Assembly: GCF_029637485.1 (NCBI RefSeq)
Contig: NZ_CP069128.1
Location: forward strand, 372,001 to 436,000
Direction: 5' to 3'
Source of the DNA: Sphingomonas sp. LHG3406-1
GTDB lineage: Bacteria > Pseudomonadota > Alphaproteobacteria > Sphingomonadales > Sphingomonadaceae
DNA: 64,000 nt
The notes below the pieces were generated by a model. It was given only the letters and a program-made list of their open reading frames with translations, was not told the origin of the DNA and made no database searches. Below are positions 41,372 to 50,755 of this stretch, piece after piece; within the stretch, counting starts at the first letter, position 1; the number at the start of each line of letters is the position of its first letter. A program made the translations under genes and the position numbers.

Positions 41372-42194
41372 CTCCAGCTCGCGCATCCTCGCCGGGCTGC
41401 TCGAGGCTCGAACCGGCCAGCAACTGACGATGAGCCGGCGCTGGCGGCTGGAGACGGCGCTCTCCCAGCTCATGCGTGAACGGGCAATCACCAGCATCGA
41501 CGAGCTGATCACCATTCTCGTCATGGGCCGCGAGCCCAGCCTGTCGACCCGCGTAGTGGAGGCATTGCTGAACAACGAGACCTATTTCTTCCGCGATCGC
41601 CAACCGTTCGATCTGCTCCAGGCCTCTGCGCTGCCCGAACTGGCAAAGCGTCGCGACAGCGCGAAGACGCTGCGCATCTGGTCGGCCGGCTGCTCGGCGG
41701 GGCAGGAGGCCTACAGCCTCGCCATGCTGTTCGCCGATGACCCGCTGAAATGGGCCGGCTGGACCATCGACATCATCGGCACCGACGTCAGCGAAAGCGT
41801 GGTCGAGCGTGCGCGCTCGGGCACCTACACCCAGTTCGAGGTGCAGCGCGGCCTCGGTATCCAGCAGATGATCCGCTGGTTCGACGAGACTCCGAACGGC
41901 TGGCGCGCCAGCGAGACCCTGCGCAAGCCGGTCCGCTTTCAGGTCCACAACCTCCTCGAAGTTCCGCCGCACCCCGGCCGGTTCGACCTCATCCTTTGTC
42001 GCAACGTTCTCCTCTACCTCAATGATTCGACACGCCGAAAGGCATTCGACCGCCTGTCCTCGGCGCTCGCCCCGGACGGCTGGCTGATGCTCGGGGCGGG
42101 GGAGACGGTGATCGGCCAGGCCACCGCCCTCGAGACCGACCGCGACATGCGCGGACTTTACCGGCTGAAGAACGAAGCGGCCAAGGCGGCGTGA
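41358..42194 (+). CDS. cheR: chemotaxis protein methyltransferase CheR
   Basis: 278 aa from ATG 41358, overlapping the cheB end by 14 bp. The N-terminal helical domain (about 1-75, including TGQQLTMSRRWRLETALSQL) is followed by the SAM-binding domain with TYFFRD, LRIWSAGCSAGQEAYSLAML (SAM motif), DIIGTDVSE and FDLILCRNVLLYLND. It methylates receptor glutamates, opposing CheB. It is the last gene of the che operon; an inverted repeat just after it may terminate transcription. Confidence 0.94.
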   Translation: MQISDSSSRILAGLLEARTGQQLTMSRRWRLETALSQLMRERAITSIDELITILVMGREPSLSTRVVEALLNNETYFFRDRQPFDLLQASALPELAKRRDSAKTLRIWSAGCSAGQEAYSLAMLFADDPLKWAGWTIDIIGTDVSESVVERARSGTYTQFEVQRGLGIQQMIRWFDETPNGWRASETLRKPVRFQVHNLLEVPPHPGRFDLILCRNVLLYLNDSTRRKAFDRLSSALAPDGWLMLGAGETVIGQATALETDRDMRGLYRLKNEAAKAA

Positions 42195-42198
42195 TCGC

Positions 42199-42283
42199 TG
42201 TTCCCCTGCGAAGGTGGGGGACGACGCCTTGAGCCCTCCGTTGCAACGAGAGGACACCGGGCTCCCGCTTTCACAGGAGAACA
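42199..42283. repeat. inverted repeat / possible terminator after cheR
   Basis: Arms 42199-42220 (TGTTCCCCTGCGAAGGTGGG...) and 42262-42283 (CTCCCGCTTTCACAGGAGAA...) are imperfect reverse complements over 22 bases with a 41-base loop. This is a third intergenic inverted-repeat family in the window. It stands at the end of the che operon. Confidence 0.65.
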
Positions 42284-42313
42284 GGCGGCACCCTTGACCT
42301 CCGCCCTCACTCA

Positions 42314-43018
42314 TTGTCCCTAAAGGGCGTGGACATCATCGCTCGACCCTCGCCCAATCATGACGAGCGCGCCGCGCCCGTGTCGATGATCGTGCTCCAT
42401 TACACCGGCATGCCGACCTGCGAGGGCGCGCTGGACCGCCTCTGCTCGCCCGAGGCCAAGGTCTCCTGTCATTACCTCGTCGACGAGGATGGCACGGTCT
42501 ACAGCCTCGTCGACGAGGAACGCCGTGCCTGGCACGCCGGCAAGAGCTTCTGGCGCGGCATTCGCGACGTCAACAGCGCCTCGATCGGAATCGAGATCGT
42601 CAATCCGGGCCACGAATTCGGCTACCGGCCCTTCCCGGACGAGCAGGTCGCCGCGCTCATCCCGCTGGTCGCGCGGATCAAGGACCGTCACGGCATCGGC
42701 CGCGGCAATGTCGTCGGCCACAGCGACATCGCGCCGACCCGCAAGGAGGATCCCGGCGAGCTCTTCCCGTGGGAGGCCCTTGCCAAGCGCCGCCTCGCGC
42801 TGCCGAGTCCCACCCGCAACCTCATCGATCCCTATTGGTCCGACGCCGCCTTCCTGCTCGCGCTCGAACGCTTCGGCTATGACGTGACCGACTCCTGGAA
42901 GGCCACCATCGCCTTCCAGCGCCGCTTCCGCCCCGACCGGGTGGACGGCATCATCGACGGAGAATGCCGCGCCAAGCTGCTGGCGCTGCTGCTGCCAAGG
43001 CCGCAGGGCGAACCCTGA
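42314..43018 (+). CDS. N-acetylmuramoyl-L-alanine amidase (Amidase_2/AmiD-like)
   Basis: 234 aa from TTG 42314; a GTG at 42329 with AAAGGGC directly upstream is the alternative start. The Amidase_2 domain (about 15-165) has the zinc and catalytic motifs MIVLHYTGM, CHYLVDEDGTVYSLVDE, AWHAGKSFWRG and VGHSDIAPTRKEDPG. The last 60 residues (LLALERFGYDVTDSWKATIA, then FQRRFRPDRVDG) are a peptidoglycan-binding-type helical domain. It cleaves the amide between MurNAc and the stem peptide, in wall recycling or turnover. No signal peptide is evident at the chosen start, so a cytosolic anhydro-muropeptide role (AmpD-like) is equally possible. Confidence 0.88.
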   Translation: MSLKGVDIIARPSPNHDERAAPVSMIVLHYTGMPTCEGALDRLCSPEAKVSCHYLVDEDGTVYSLVDEERRAWHAGKSFWRGIRDVNSASIGIEIVNPGHEFGYRPFPDEQVAALIPLVARIKDRHGIGRGNVVGHSDIAPTRKEDPGELFPWEALAKRRLALPSPTRNLIDPYWSDAAFLLALERFGYDVTDSWKATIAFQRRFRPDRVDGIIDGECRAKLLALLLPRPQGEP

Positions 43019-43095
43019 CCGCTAGGCAAAAGCGCCCGAACTGACTATCTGGCGCCGCAACTCCCAACGAACGCAAGACAAGGACCCGCGACCCC

Positions 43096-44775
43096 ATGGC
43101 CGCTCAATATGCCTTCGTGATGAAGAACCTCACGAAGACCTTCCCCGGCGCCAACAAGCCGACGCTCAGCAACATCAACCTGCAATTCTACCAGGGCGCC
43201 AAGATCGGCATCGTCGGCCCGAACGGCGCCGGCAAGTCGACCCTGATCAAGATCATGGCCGGTCTCGACAGCGAGTTCACGGGCGAAGCCTGGCCGGGCG
43301 AGAACATCACCGTCGGCTACCTCCCGCAGGAACCGGAGCTCGACCCCAGCAAGACGGTCCTCGAGAACGTCAAGGACGGCGCGCGCGACGTCGCCGACAT
43401 GGTTGATCGCTTCAACGCCATTTCGGCCGAAATGGGCGATCCCAAGGACGACACCGATTTCGACGCGCTGATGGCCGAAATGGGCGAACTGCAGGAAAAG
43501 ATCGACGCCGTCGACGGCTGGACGCTCGACAACCAGCTCGAGATCGCGATGGAGGCCCTGCGCTGCCCGCCGTCCGACTGGTCCGTCACCGATCTTTCCG
43601 GCGGTGAGAAGCGCCGCGTCGCACTGACCCGCCTGCTCATCCAGAAGCCCTCGATCCTGCTCCTCGACGAGCCCACCAACCATCTCGACGCCGAGAGCGT
43701 GCAGTGGCTTGAGACTCACCTCAAGGAATATGCCGGCGCGGTGCTGATGATCACCCACGACCGCTACTTCCTCGACAATGTGGTGGAATGGATCCTCGAG
43801 CTCGATCGCGGCTCCTACTATCCCTACGAAGGCAACTACTCCACCTATCTGGAAAAGAAGGCGAAACGCCTCGAGCAGGAAAGCCGGGAAGAGAGCGGCA
43901 AGCAGAAGGCGCTGCAGCGCGAACTGGAGTGGATCCGGCAGACCCCGGCCGCCCGCCAGTCCAAGTCCAAGGCGCGTATCCGCAAGTTCGAGCAGCTTCA
44001 GGACGCGCAGGACGATCGCCGCATCGGCAAGGCGCAGATCGTCATCCAGGTGCCCGAGCGCCTCGGCGGCAAGGTCATCGAGGTCGAAGGCATCTCCAAG
44101 GCCTATGGCGACAAATTGCTGTTCGAGGACCTGAGCTTCACCCTTCCGCCGGGCGGCATCGTCGGGGTCATCGGCCCGAACGGCGCGGGCAAGTCGACGC
44201 TGTTCCGCATCCTCACCGGCAAGGAACAGCCCGACAGCGGCAAGGTCGACATGGGCGAAACCGTCCGGCTCGGCTACGTCGACCAGAGCCGCGACCATCT
44301 CGATCCCAAGAAGAACGTCTGGGAAGAGATCAGCGACGGCCTCGACTACATGAAGGTCAACGGCCAGGACACGTCGACCCGCGCCTATGTCGGCGCCTTC
44401 AACTTCAAGGGCCCCGACCAGCAGAAGAATGTCGGCAAGCTGTCCGGCGGTGAGCGCAATCGGGTTCACATGGCGAAGATGCTCAAGGCCGGCGGCAACG
44501 TCCTCCTGCTCGACGAGCCGACCAACGACCTCGACGTCGAGACCCTCGGCGCGCTCGAGGAAGCGATCGAGAATTTCGCCGGCTGCGCCGTGGTCATCAG
44601 CCACGACCGCTTCTTCCTCGACCGGCTCGCCACCCACATCCTCGCCTTCGAAGGCAACAGTCACGTCGAATGGTTCGAAGGCAATTTCGAAGCCTACGAA
44701 GAAGACAAGCGCCGCCGCCTGGGCCCCGAGGCCGACCGCCCGACCCGGACGAGCTACAAGAAGCTGGGACGATAG
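43096..44775 (+). CDS. ettA: energy-dependent translational throttle protein EttA (ABC-F)
   Basis: 559 aa from ATG 43096. Two ABC cassettes: Walker A IVGPNGAGKSTLIKIMAG (first) and VIGPNGAGKSTLFRILTG (second), signatures LSGGEKRRVALTRLL and LSGGERNRVHMAKML, and Walker B LLLDEPTNHLD and LLLDEPTNDLD. The inter-domain linker with RQTPAARQSKSKARIRKFEQ and the arm insertion match EttA. There are no membrane spans. It binds the ribosomal E site and gates entry into elongation according to the ATP/ADP ratio. Single gene with its own spacing on both sides. Confidence 0.95.
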   Translation: MAAQYAFVMKNLTKTFPGANKPTLSNINLQFYQGAKIGIVGPNGAGKSTLIKIMAGLDSEFTGEAWPGENITVGYLPQEPELDPSKTVLENVKDGARDVADMVDRFNAISAEMGDPKDDTDFDALMAEMGELQEKIDAVDGWTLDNQLEIAMEALRCPPSDWSVTDLSGGEKRRVALTRLLIQKPSILLLDEPTNHLDAESVQWLETHLKEYAGAVLMITHDRYFLDNVVEWILELDRGSYYPYEGNYSTYLEKKAKRLEQESREESGKQKALQRELEWIRQTPAARQSKSKARIRKFEQLQDAQDDRRIGKAQIVIQVPERLGGKVIEVEGISKAYGDKLLFEDLSFTLPPGGIVGVIGPNGAGKSTLFRILTGKEQPDSGKVDMGETVRLGYVDQSRDHLDPKKNVWEEISDGLDYMKVNGQDTSTRAYVGAFNFKGPDQQKNVGKLSGGERNRVHMAKMLKAGGNVLLLDEPTNDLDVETLGALEEAIENFAGCAVVISHDRFFLDRLATHILAFEGNSHVEWFEGNFEAYEEDKRRRLGPEADRPTRTSYKKLGR

Positions 44776-44892
44776 ACGAAGGCAGCCGCTCACCCCGGGA
44801 GGGGGAGCGGCGACCGGCGCCATTTAGACTCCGTTAAATCGGTGCGCGTAAGGCCGATGAGCGGGGCGGGGGCTTTTGCGTACGGAGCCACC

Positions 44893-45291
44893 ATGGAACA
44901 GATCGTCTACGTCAGCACGTCCCGCAGCCTGCCGGATGAGCGCCTGCTGGACGGCATTCTCGCCGTCTCGCGCCGCAACAATGCACGCGACGGCCTGACC
45001 GGCCTGCTGGTCGTCGGCGGGCGCCGCTTTCTCCAGGTGCTGGAAGGCCCGTGCGATCTGTGCGACGCCGCCTATGCCCGCATCCGCGCCGACGAACGCC
45101 ACTTCGCCCTCGTCCAGCTCAGCCGGCGTCCGCTCATCGAGCGCAGCTTCGCCGGCTGGCACATGGGATTCGAGCAGGGCTACGCCAATCCGCTCGTCAG
45201 CGTGGTCGAGCAGCTTACCGACCGCGTCGCCGATCCCTACCTGCAAGCCCAGTTCCGCTCCTTTGCCGAGCTCCACAGCCAGCCCGCCTAA
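44893..45291 (+). CDS. BLUF-domain blue-light sensor protein
   Basis: 132 aa from ATG 44893. A stand-alone BLUF domain: IVYVSTSRSL with Tyr6, the helix LLDGILAVSRRNNARDGLTG with Asn29, and FLQVLEGP with Gln48, matching the spacing (23 and 19 residues) of the photocycle Tyr-Asn-Gln triad of AppA-type domains. FAD binds there, and light rewires the hydrogen bonds around Gln. The C-terminal 30 residues are helical and may form the output cap. With no attached effector it must act through a partner; c-di-GMP enzymes in the window are candidates, but nothing directly links them. Confidence 0.92.
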   Translation: MEQIVYVSTSRSLPDERLLDGILAVSRRNNARDGLTGLLVVGGRRFLQVLEGPCDLCDAAYARIRADERHFALVQLSRRPLIERSFAGWHMGFEQGYANPLVSVVEQLTDRVADPYLQAQFRSFAELHSQPA

Positions 45292-45475
45292 GCGGCTTGC
45301 CTAGTAGGATCTGCGCAGGCATCACCAATCGCCATGTCCTGCCCGGTTGCCCTCGGCCTTCTTGCGCCTGGTGACGGAGAACGAACCGCGAACTGGACGA
45401 GGTGGACGATATGCCTTTTTCCCGGTGCGCGACCGCTCTTCCGCATCGCAGCATCAGCATGGTAGAGGCGCTTCC

Positions 45476-48127
45476 ATGACCTCGACCAACGACATCCGCC
45501 GTTCCTTTCTCGACTATTTCGAAGGTGCCGGCCACGCGCGCCAGCCGTCCGCGCCTTTGGTGCCGCAGAACGATCCCACGCTCATGTTCACCAACGCGGG
45601 CATGGTGCCGTTCAAGAACGTCTTCACCGGCCTCGAGACGCGTCCCTATGCGACCGCCGTCTCCTCGCAGAAGTGCGTCCGCGCCGGCGGCAAGCACAAC
45701 GACCTCGACAATGTCGGCTACACCGCCCGCCACCACACCTTCTTCGAAATGCTGGGGAATTTCTCCTTCGGCGATTATTTCAAGGAACAGGCGATCACCC
45801 TCGCCTGGGGCCTGCTGACCAGGGAATGGGGCCTTCCCGCCGATCGCCTGACCGTCACCGTCTATCACACCGACGACGAGGCCGCGCAGCTGTGGAAGCG
45901 CATCGCCGGCCTTCCCGACCAGCGCATCATCCGCATCGCCACCAAGGACAATTTCTGGGCGATGGGTCCGGACGGTCCCTCGGGTCCGTGCAGCGAGATC
46001 TTCTTCGACCATGGCGACCATATCCCTGGCGGCCCTCCCGGCAGCCCGGACGAGGACGGCGACCGCTTCGTCGAGATCTGGAATCTCGTCTTCATGCAGC
46101 ACCTACAGGAAAATGACGTCATCGTCTCCGACCTGCCGAGACCGTCGATCGATACCGGCATGGGGCTGGAACGGATCGCCGCCGTCATGCAGGGCGTCCA
46201 CGACAATTACGACACGGACACGTTCAAGGCGCTCATTCATGCGTCCGAGGAGCTGACCCGGACCCGTGCAGAAGGTGAGCGGCAAGCCTCGCACCGCGTG
46301 ATCGCCGACCACCTGCGCGCCTCCTCCTTCCTCATCGCCGACGGCGTTCTTCCGGCCAACGAAGGCCGCGGCTATGTGCTGCGCCGCATCATGCGCCGCG
46401 CCATGCGCCATGCCCACCTGCTCGGCGCCAGCGAGCCGCTGATGCACCGCCTGGTGCCGGCCCTGTCCGCCGAGATGGGCGCCGCTTACCCCGAACTTAT
46501 CCGTGCCCAGCCCTTGATCGAAGCCACGCTCCGCCAGGAGGAGACTCGCTTTCGCCAGACCCTGTCGAACGGCCTCAAGCTGCTCGACGAGGCGACCGCG
46601 TCGATGGGCGAGGGCGGTACCTTGCCGGGCGAGACCGCCTTCAGGCTCTACGACACCTTCGGCTTCCCCTACGACCTCACCGAGGACGCGCTGCGGGCCC
46701 AGGGGCTGCAGGTCGACCGGGCCGGTTTCGATGCCGCCATGGCCGAGCAGAAGGCCCGTGCCCGCGCTGCCTGGAAGGGCTCGGGCCAGACCGCGTCCGA
46801 AGAGGTCTGGTTCGACCTCGCCGAAGAGCATGGCGCGACCGAATTCACCGGCTACGCCGGCCACGAAGGGGAGGGCGTCGTCCTCGCCATCGTCCGCGAC
46901 GGCCAGCGGGTCGACAGCCTGGGCGAGGGCGAACAGGGACAGCTGCTGCTCAACCAGACACCCTTCTACGCCGAAAGCGGCGGGCAGGTCGGCGATGCCG
47001 GGAAGCTGAGCAGCCTCAATGGCTTCGAGGGCACGGTTCAGGACACTTCGAAGCAGCTCGGCAAACTCCATCTCCTCGCGGCAACGGTCACGTCGGGCAC
47101 CATCCGCGTCGGTGAGACCGTCAGCCAGAAGGTCGACGAGGAGCGCCGCCGCGCGATCCGCGCCAACCACAGCGCCACCCACCTGCTCCATGCCGCGCTT
47201 CGCCATCGCCTCGGCGCGCATGTCACCCAGAAGGGCAGTCTGGTCGCGCCCGACCGCCTTCGCTTCGACTTCGCGCACAACAATGCGCTGAGCCCCGACG
47301 ACATTGCTGCCATCGAAGCCGAGGTGAACTGGCACATCCGCCACAACCAGCCCGTCTCGACCCGGCTGATGAGCCCGGACGAAGCCATTGCCGAAGGCGC
47401 CATGGCCCTGTTCGGCGAGAAATATGGCGACGAGGTCCGCGTCCTCTCGATGGGGATCAAGGATGAGGGCACCTACAGTGTCGAACTGTGCGGCGGCACC
47501 CACGTCAAAGCGCTCGGCGACATCGCCCTGTTCAAGATCATCTCCGAAAGCGCCGTTTCCTCCGGCGTGCGCCGGATCGAGGCGCTGACCGGGGAGGGCG
47601 CGCGCCAGTGGCTGATCGACCGCGACAACCGACTCCGTGCGATCGCCGCCAGCCTCAAGTCCGCGCCCGACGAGGCACCCGCCCGCGTCGCTGCACTCGC
47701 CGATCAGGTCCGCAAGCTCGAGCGCGAACTCGCTGAAGCGAAGAAGCAGCTCGCCATGGGCGGCAGCGGGGCTCCCGCGGCGGGTCCCGAGCAGGTCGCC
47801 GGTGTCGCCTTCATCGGCCGCGTGGTCGAAGGGCTCGACCCCAAGGCGCTCCGCCCCGAGATTGACGGCCTTAAGCAGCAGCTCGGCTCCGGCATTGCCG
47901 CGCTGGTGGCGGTCAACGACGGCCGCGCCTCGGTCGCCGCCGGCGTCACCGCCGACCTTGCCGGCCAGATCAGCGCCGTCGACCTCGTCAAGGCCGCCGT
48001 CGCCGCACTCGGCGGGCAGGGCGGGGGAGGTCGCCCCGACATGGCCCAGGGCGGCGGTCCCGACGGCGCGAGGGCTGCCGAGGCGCTGGTGGCGATGAAG
48101 GACGAATTGGCGAAGGTGAAGGCCTGA
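45476..48127 (+). CDS. alaS: alanyl-tRNA synthetase
   Basis: 883 aa from ATG 45476 ([20 protein letters not shown]), the normal AlaS beginning. The class II catalytic domain (about 1-245) is followed by the tRNA-recognition domain (about 245-460). The editing domain has the zinc motif [12 protein letters not shown] and CGGTH. A C-terminal coiled coil plus C-Ala domain follows ([20 protein letters not shown], then a Gly-rich [15 protein letters not shown] segment). It charges tRNA-Ala and edits Ser/Gly mischarging. The gene stands alone, with a 184-bp leader after the BLUF gene; no structured leader was recognised there. Confidence 0.97.
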   Translation: MTSTNDIRRSFLDYFEGAGHARQPSAPLVPQNDPTLMFTNAGMVPFKNVFTGLETRPYATAVSSQKCVRAGGKHNDLDNVGYTARHHTFFEMLGNFSFGDYFKEQAITLAWGLLTREWGLPADRLTVTVYHTDDEAAQLWKRIAGLPDQRIIRIATKDNFWAMGPDGPSGPCSEIFFDHGDHIPGGPPGSPDEDGDRFVEIWNLVFMQHLQENDVIVSDLPRPSIDTGMGLERIAAVMQGVHDNYDTDTFKALIHASEELTRTRAEGERQASHRVIADHLRASSFLIADGVLPANEGRGYVLRRIMRRAMRHAHLLGASEPLMHRLVPALSAEMGAAYPELIRAQPLIEATLRQEETRFRQTLSNGLKLLDEATASMGEGGTLPGETAFRLYDTFGFPYDLTEDALRAQGLQVDRAGFDAAMAEQKARARAAWKGSGQTASEEVWFDLAEEHGATEFTGYAGHEGEGVVLAIVRDGQRVDSLGEGEQGQLLLNQTPFYAESGGQVGDAGKLSSLNGFEGTVQDTSKQLGKLHLLAATVTSGTIRVGETVSQKVDEERRRAIRANHSATHLLHAALRHRLGAHVTQKGSLVAPDRLRFDFAHNNALSPDDIAAIEAEVNWHIRHNQPVSTRLMSPDEAIAEGAMALFGEKYGDEVRVLSMGIKDEGTYSVELCGGTHVKALGDIALFKIISESAVSSGVRRIEALTGEGARQWLIDRDNRLRAIAASLKSAPDEAPARVAALADQVRKLERELAEAKKQLAMGGSGAPAAGPEQVAGVAFIGRVVEGLDPKALRPEIDGLKQQLGSGIAALVAVNDGRASVAAGVTADLAGQISAVDLVKAAVAALGGQGGGGRPDMAQGGGPDGARAAEALVAMKDELAKVKA

Positions 48128-48152
48128 CGCTCGTCATCTAGGAGAGAATAGA

Positions 48153-48656
48153 ATGTTCCTGGTACTTGCCACCGTGATGCTTCAGGCTGCCCCACCCGTG
48201 GTCCAAGCCGCCCCGCCGCCGCTGCCGCCGCCGATTGTCTCGGGTCCAACGCCGGGCCGCTTCGGTACCTTGCGTCCGGTCGACCTTCAGGTGCGCATCA
48301 CCTCCGGTAGTCAGGTCCTCCTCGAGGAGCCGCTCCGTCTCGCGCCGGGTGGCTCCAATATCCGCCGAAGCCGTTCCGAGGGGTTCGCGGCCTCATGTCC
48401 TCCGACGCCGGGCACTCGTACCGAGTCGCTGTATTTTGCCCTGTCGCCGATCTACGAGCCCGCGGGCACGACGCCGGTGAACGGCAATCGGGCGCGTCTT
48501 TCGCTCAACTGGAGCCGGCCGCCGGCCGGGGCATGCGGCACCGGAACGCGCAGCCTCCAGATCGAGGACCCGGGCATCATTCTTGAACCCGGCCGTACCG
48601 TCACCATCGACGGAGACGGGGATGTCCGTATCAGCATCCGGGTTCTCGACCGCTGA
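48153..48656 (+). CDS. putative exported protein, 167 aa
   Basis: Starts at ATG 48153 behind GGAGAGAA. A hydrophobic leader (MFLVLATVMLQAAPPVVQAA) followed by a Pro-rich stretch (PPPLPPPIVSGPTPG) suggests export with a flexible start. The rest is beta-rich in appearance (VDLQVRITSGSQVLLEEPLR and TVTIDGDGDVRISIRVLD) with two Cys likely to pair. No family recognised. It lies 25 bp after alaS and may share its transcript, but the proteins are not functionally related on the evidence here. Confidence 0.65.
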   Translation: MFLVLATVMLQAAPPVVQAAPPPLPPPIVSGPTPGRFGTLRPVDLQVRITSGSQVLLEEPLRLAPGGSNIRRSRSEGFAASCPPTPGTRTESLYFALSPIYEPAGTTPVNGNRARLSLNWSRPPAGACGTGTRSLQIEDPGIILEPGRTVTIDGDGDVRISIRVLDR

Positions 48657-48701
48657 AGAACAGGGCGGCTCCCCTTCCGCATTCGAAAGAGGAACTGGCG
48701 C

Positions 48702-50435
48702 CTACCGCCTCTTCCCAAGCATCGGCTCCTCGGCCAGTTCCCCCGCCTCGCGGATCGCCGCGCGAAGCTGGCTGCGTTTCTCGTGGATGGAGGCGATGAC
48801 CGGCCCCATGGCGACGCCGATGTCGACCAGCACCGCTTCGCTGATCTGCAGGGAGCCCTCCATCGTCTCGGGCACGGCATCGGTCGCCCCCGCCCGGTAC
48901 AGCTGCGCGGCATGAGCCCCGTCCCGGGCTCGGGCGACGATCGAGATGTCCGGGCAAGCCGCCCGTATGTCGCGGGACAGGCGTACGGTCAGCACCGGAT
49001 CGTCCATCGTCAGCACCACGGCGGCCGCATCGCACAGGCCGAAGCGCTCCACCGCATCGCCCCGCGCGACGTCGCCGAACAACACGCGATAGCCATCCCC
49101 CCGTGCCGCCGCGACGCAGTCGATATCGCCGTCCACCGCCAGATAAGGCCGGTCGTGCTCGGCCATCATGTCGGCGACGACGCGCCCGACCCGGCCGAAG
49201 CCGAAGATAATGGTCACCCCCTTGGTATCGCGGGTGCCGCTGCTCAGCGCCTCGGGATCGATCTGCCGCGCCAACCTCCGTCCGGCGGCCGCGAGCAGTG
49301 GCGTCAAGGTCAGCCCGATCGCCGTCACCAGGGTCCAGAAGGCGGCCGTTCCCGGCGCGATGACCCCGGCTGCAAGCGCGCTCGCAAGCACGATCAGGGT
49401 CAGCTCGGACGGGCTGGCCATCAGCAAGCCGGTCTCGACCGCGGTCCCGGCCCGGCTCCGGCGCCATCGCAGCAGGGCGAAGATGACACCGGTCTTGACG
49501 GCGAGCACCGCCAGCGTCGCGCCAAGCAGCGCTGGCCACTGGGCGATCAGCTCGGACAGGTCGAGCCGCATGCCCACGGTGATCAGGAAGATGCCGAGCG
49601 CGAGCCCCCGCAACGGCGCGGTGATCACCTCTACCTCGGCATGATAGTCGGTCTCGGCGATCAGCAGTCCGGCAATCAGCGCTCCCGCCACCGCGCCGAG
49701 CCCGACGGACCCGGTGGCGAGACTTGCAAGCATCACGACCAGCAGGCTGATCGCCAGGAACAGTTCTGGACTCTTGGTCCGCGCGGCCTGGGCGAACAGC
49801 CGCGGCAGGAGGAACCTCCCCACCACCAGCAACAGCCCGATCACCCCCACGCCGCCGATCAGCACGCTCAGCCAGGCATCCGGATTGCTCTTCGCATCGA
49901 GCAGGAGCAGCAGCGGCACCAGGCTGAGGTCCTGGAGCAGGAGGATCGCCAGCGCCGTCTGGCCGGTCGCGCTGACGGTTCCCGCAAGCGGCATTACCAG
50001 CGCCGTCGAACTCATTGCCAGCGCCAGGCCCAGCAACAGGGCCGGCGCCGGTTCGAGCGCCCCCACCAGCATCAGCCCGCAACTCAGGACCAGCCCGGTG
50101 ATCAGCATCTGCAGGCCGCCAAGCCCGAACACACGCTCGCGCATCGCCCACAGGCGCTTGAAGCTCAGCTCCAGCCCGATCCCGAACAGGAGCATCAGGA
50201 TTCCGATCTCGGCGAACGGCTCGATCCGCTCGCGGTCGGTAATGGTGAAGGGGGCGAGCCAGGGTTGCCCGGCCGCCAGTGCGCCCAGGCCCGCCGGCCC
50301 GATTGCCGCGCCGACCAGGATGAAGCCGATCACCGGTGACACACGGACGCGGGCGAAAGCGGGAATGACGACTCCGGCCGCGCCGAGGATCACCAGTGCG
50401 TCGCGTAGACCCTGTCCGCCAAGTTCACCTGCCAT
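48702..50435 (-). CDS. CPA2-family monovalent cation:proton antiporter (KefB/KefC-like)
   Basis: 577 aa from ATG 50435, chosen over an upstream start because AGGTCGGGG directly precedes it and the extra 12 residues are non-conserved. Twelve or more spans fill about 10-380, with features of Na+/H+-exchanger folds (ILMLLFGIGLELSFKRLWAM and AMSSTALVMPLAGTVSATGQ). A TrkA-N/RCK domain follows (TIIFGFGRVGRVVADMMAEH, then YLAVDGDID) that binds NAD(H). A short C-terminal helix ends the protein. It probably exports K+ in exchange for H+ under electrophile or pH stress. The gene is isolated on the minus strand and divergent from the Tudor-like small gene. Confidence 0.92.
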   Translation of the reverse strand: MAGELGGQGLRDALVILGAAGVVIPAFARVRVSPVIGFILVGAAIGPAGLGALAAGQPWLAPFTITDRERIEPFAEIGILMLLFGIGLELSFKRLWAMRERVFGLGGLQMLITGLVLSCGLMLVGALEPAPALLLGLALAMSSTALVMPLAGTVSATGQTALAILLLQDLSLVPLLLLLDAKSNPDAWLSVLIGGVGVIGLLLVVGRFLLPRLFAQAARTKSPELFLAISLLVVMLASLATGSVGLGAVAGALIAGLLIAETDYHAEVEVITAPLRGLALGIFLITVGMRLDLSELIAQWPALLGATLAVLAVKTGVIFALLRWRRSRAGTAVETGLLMASPSELTLIVLASALAAGVIAPGTAAFWTLVTAIGLTLTPLLAAAGRRLARQIDPEALSSGTRDTKGVTIIFGFGRVGRVVADMMAEHDRPYLAVDGDIDCVAAARGDGYRVLFGDVARGDAVERFGLCDAAAVVLTMDDPVLTVRLSRDIRAACPDISIVARARDGAHAAQLYRAGATDAVPETMEGSLQISEAVLVDIGVAMGPVIASIHEKRSQLRAAIREAGELAEEPMLGKRR

Positions 50436-50517
50436 CCCCGACCTTGTGCCGTAGCTTGGGCGGGGAGCCAAGCAGTGTGACGAGAGGTTTTTGCCTTATT
50501 TAGGCAGGAGATGGGAA

Positions 50518-50727
50518 ATGGCCGAGAAGAACTTCAAGGCAGGCGACAAGGTCAGCTGGTCGAGCCACGGCGGCGAGGCGCATGGCAAGGTGGTGAAGAA
50601 ACTGACCAAGCCGATGGACATCAAGAGCCACCATGTCGCCGCGTCCAAGGACAATCCCGAATATCTGGTCGAGACCGACGAGGGCAAGCAGGCGGCTCAC
50701 AAGCCGGATGCGCTCAGAAAGGGTTGA
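50518..50727 (+). CDS. DUF2945 / HVA1 Tudor-like small protein
   Basis: 69 aa from ATG 50518, with AGGAG eight bases upstream. The sequence FKAGDKVSWSSHGGEAHGKV followed by KSHHVAASKDNPEYLVETDE and KQAAHKPDALRKG is the full small beta-barrel of the hypervirulence-associated TUDOR-domain family. It is basic and cytosolic. Function in bacteria is unknown to me, though nucleic-acid or protein binding is plausible for a Tudor fold. It lies 28 bp upstream of a monooxygenase gene on the same strand and may be co-transcribed with it. Confidence 0.9.
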   Translation: MAEKNFKAGDKVSWSSHGGEAHGKVVKKLTKPMDIKSHHVAASKDNPEYLVETDEGKQAAHKPDALRKG

Positions 50728-50755
50728 TGGGGATCGCCGTCGATGTGAACGGACG

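Noticed and set aside
45292..45475. Possible structured leader before alaS
   Set aside because: No strong hairpins or known motif found in the 184-bp gap; reads as ordinary spacer.
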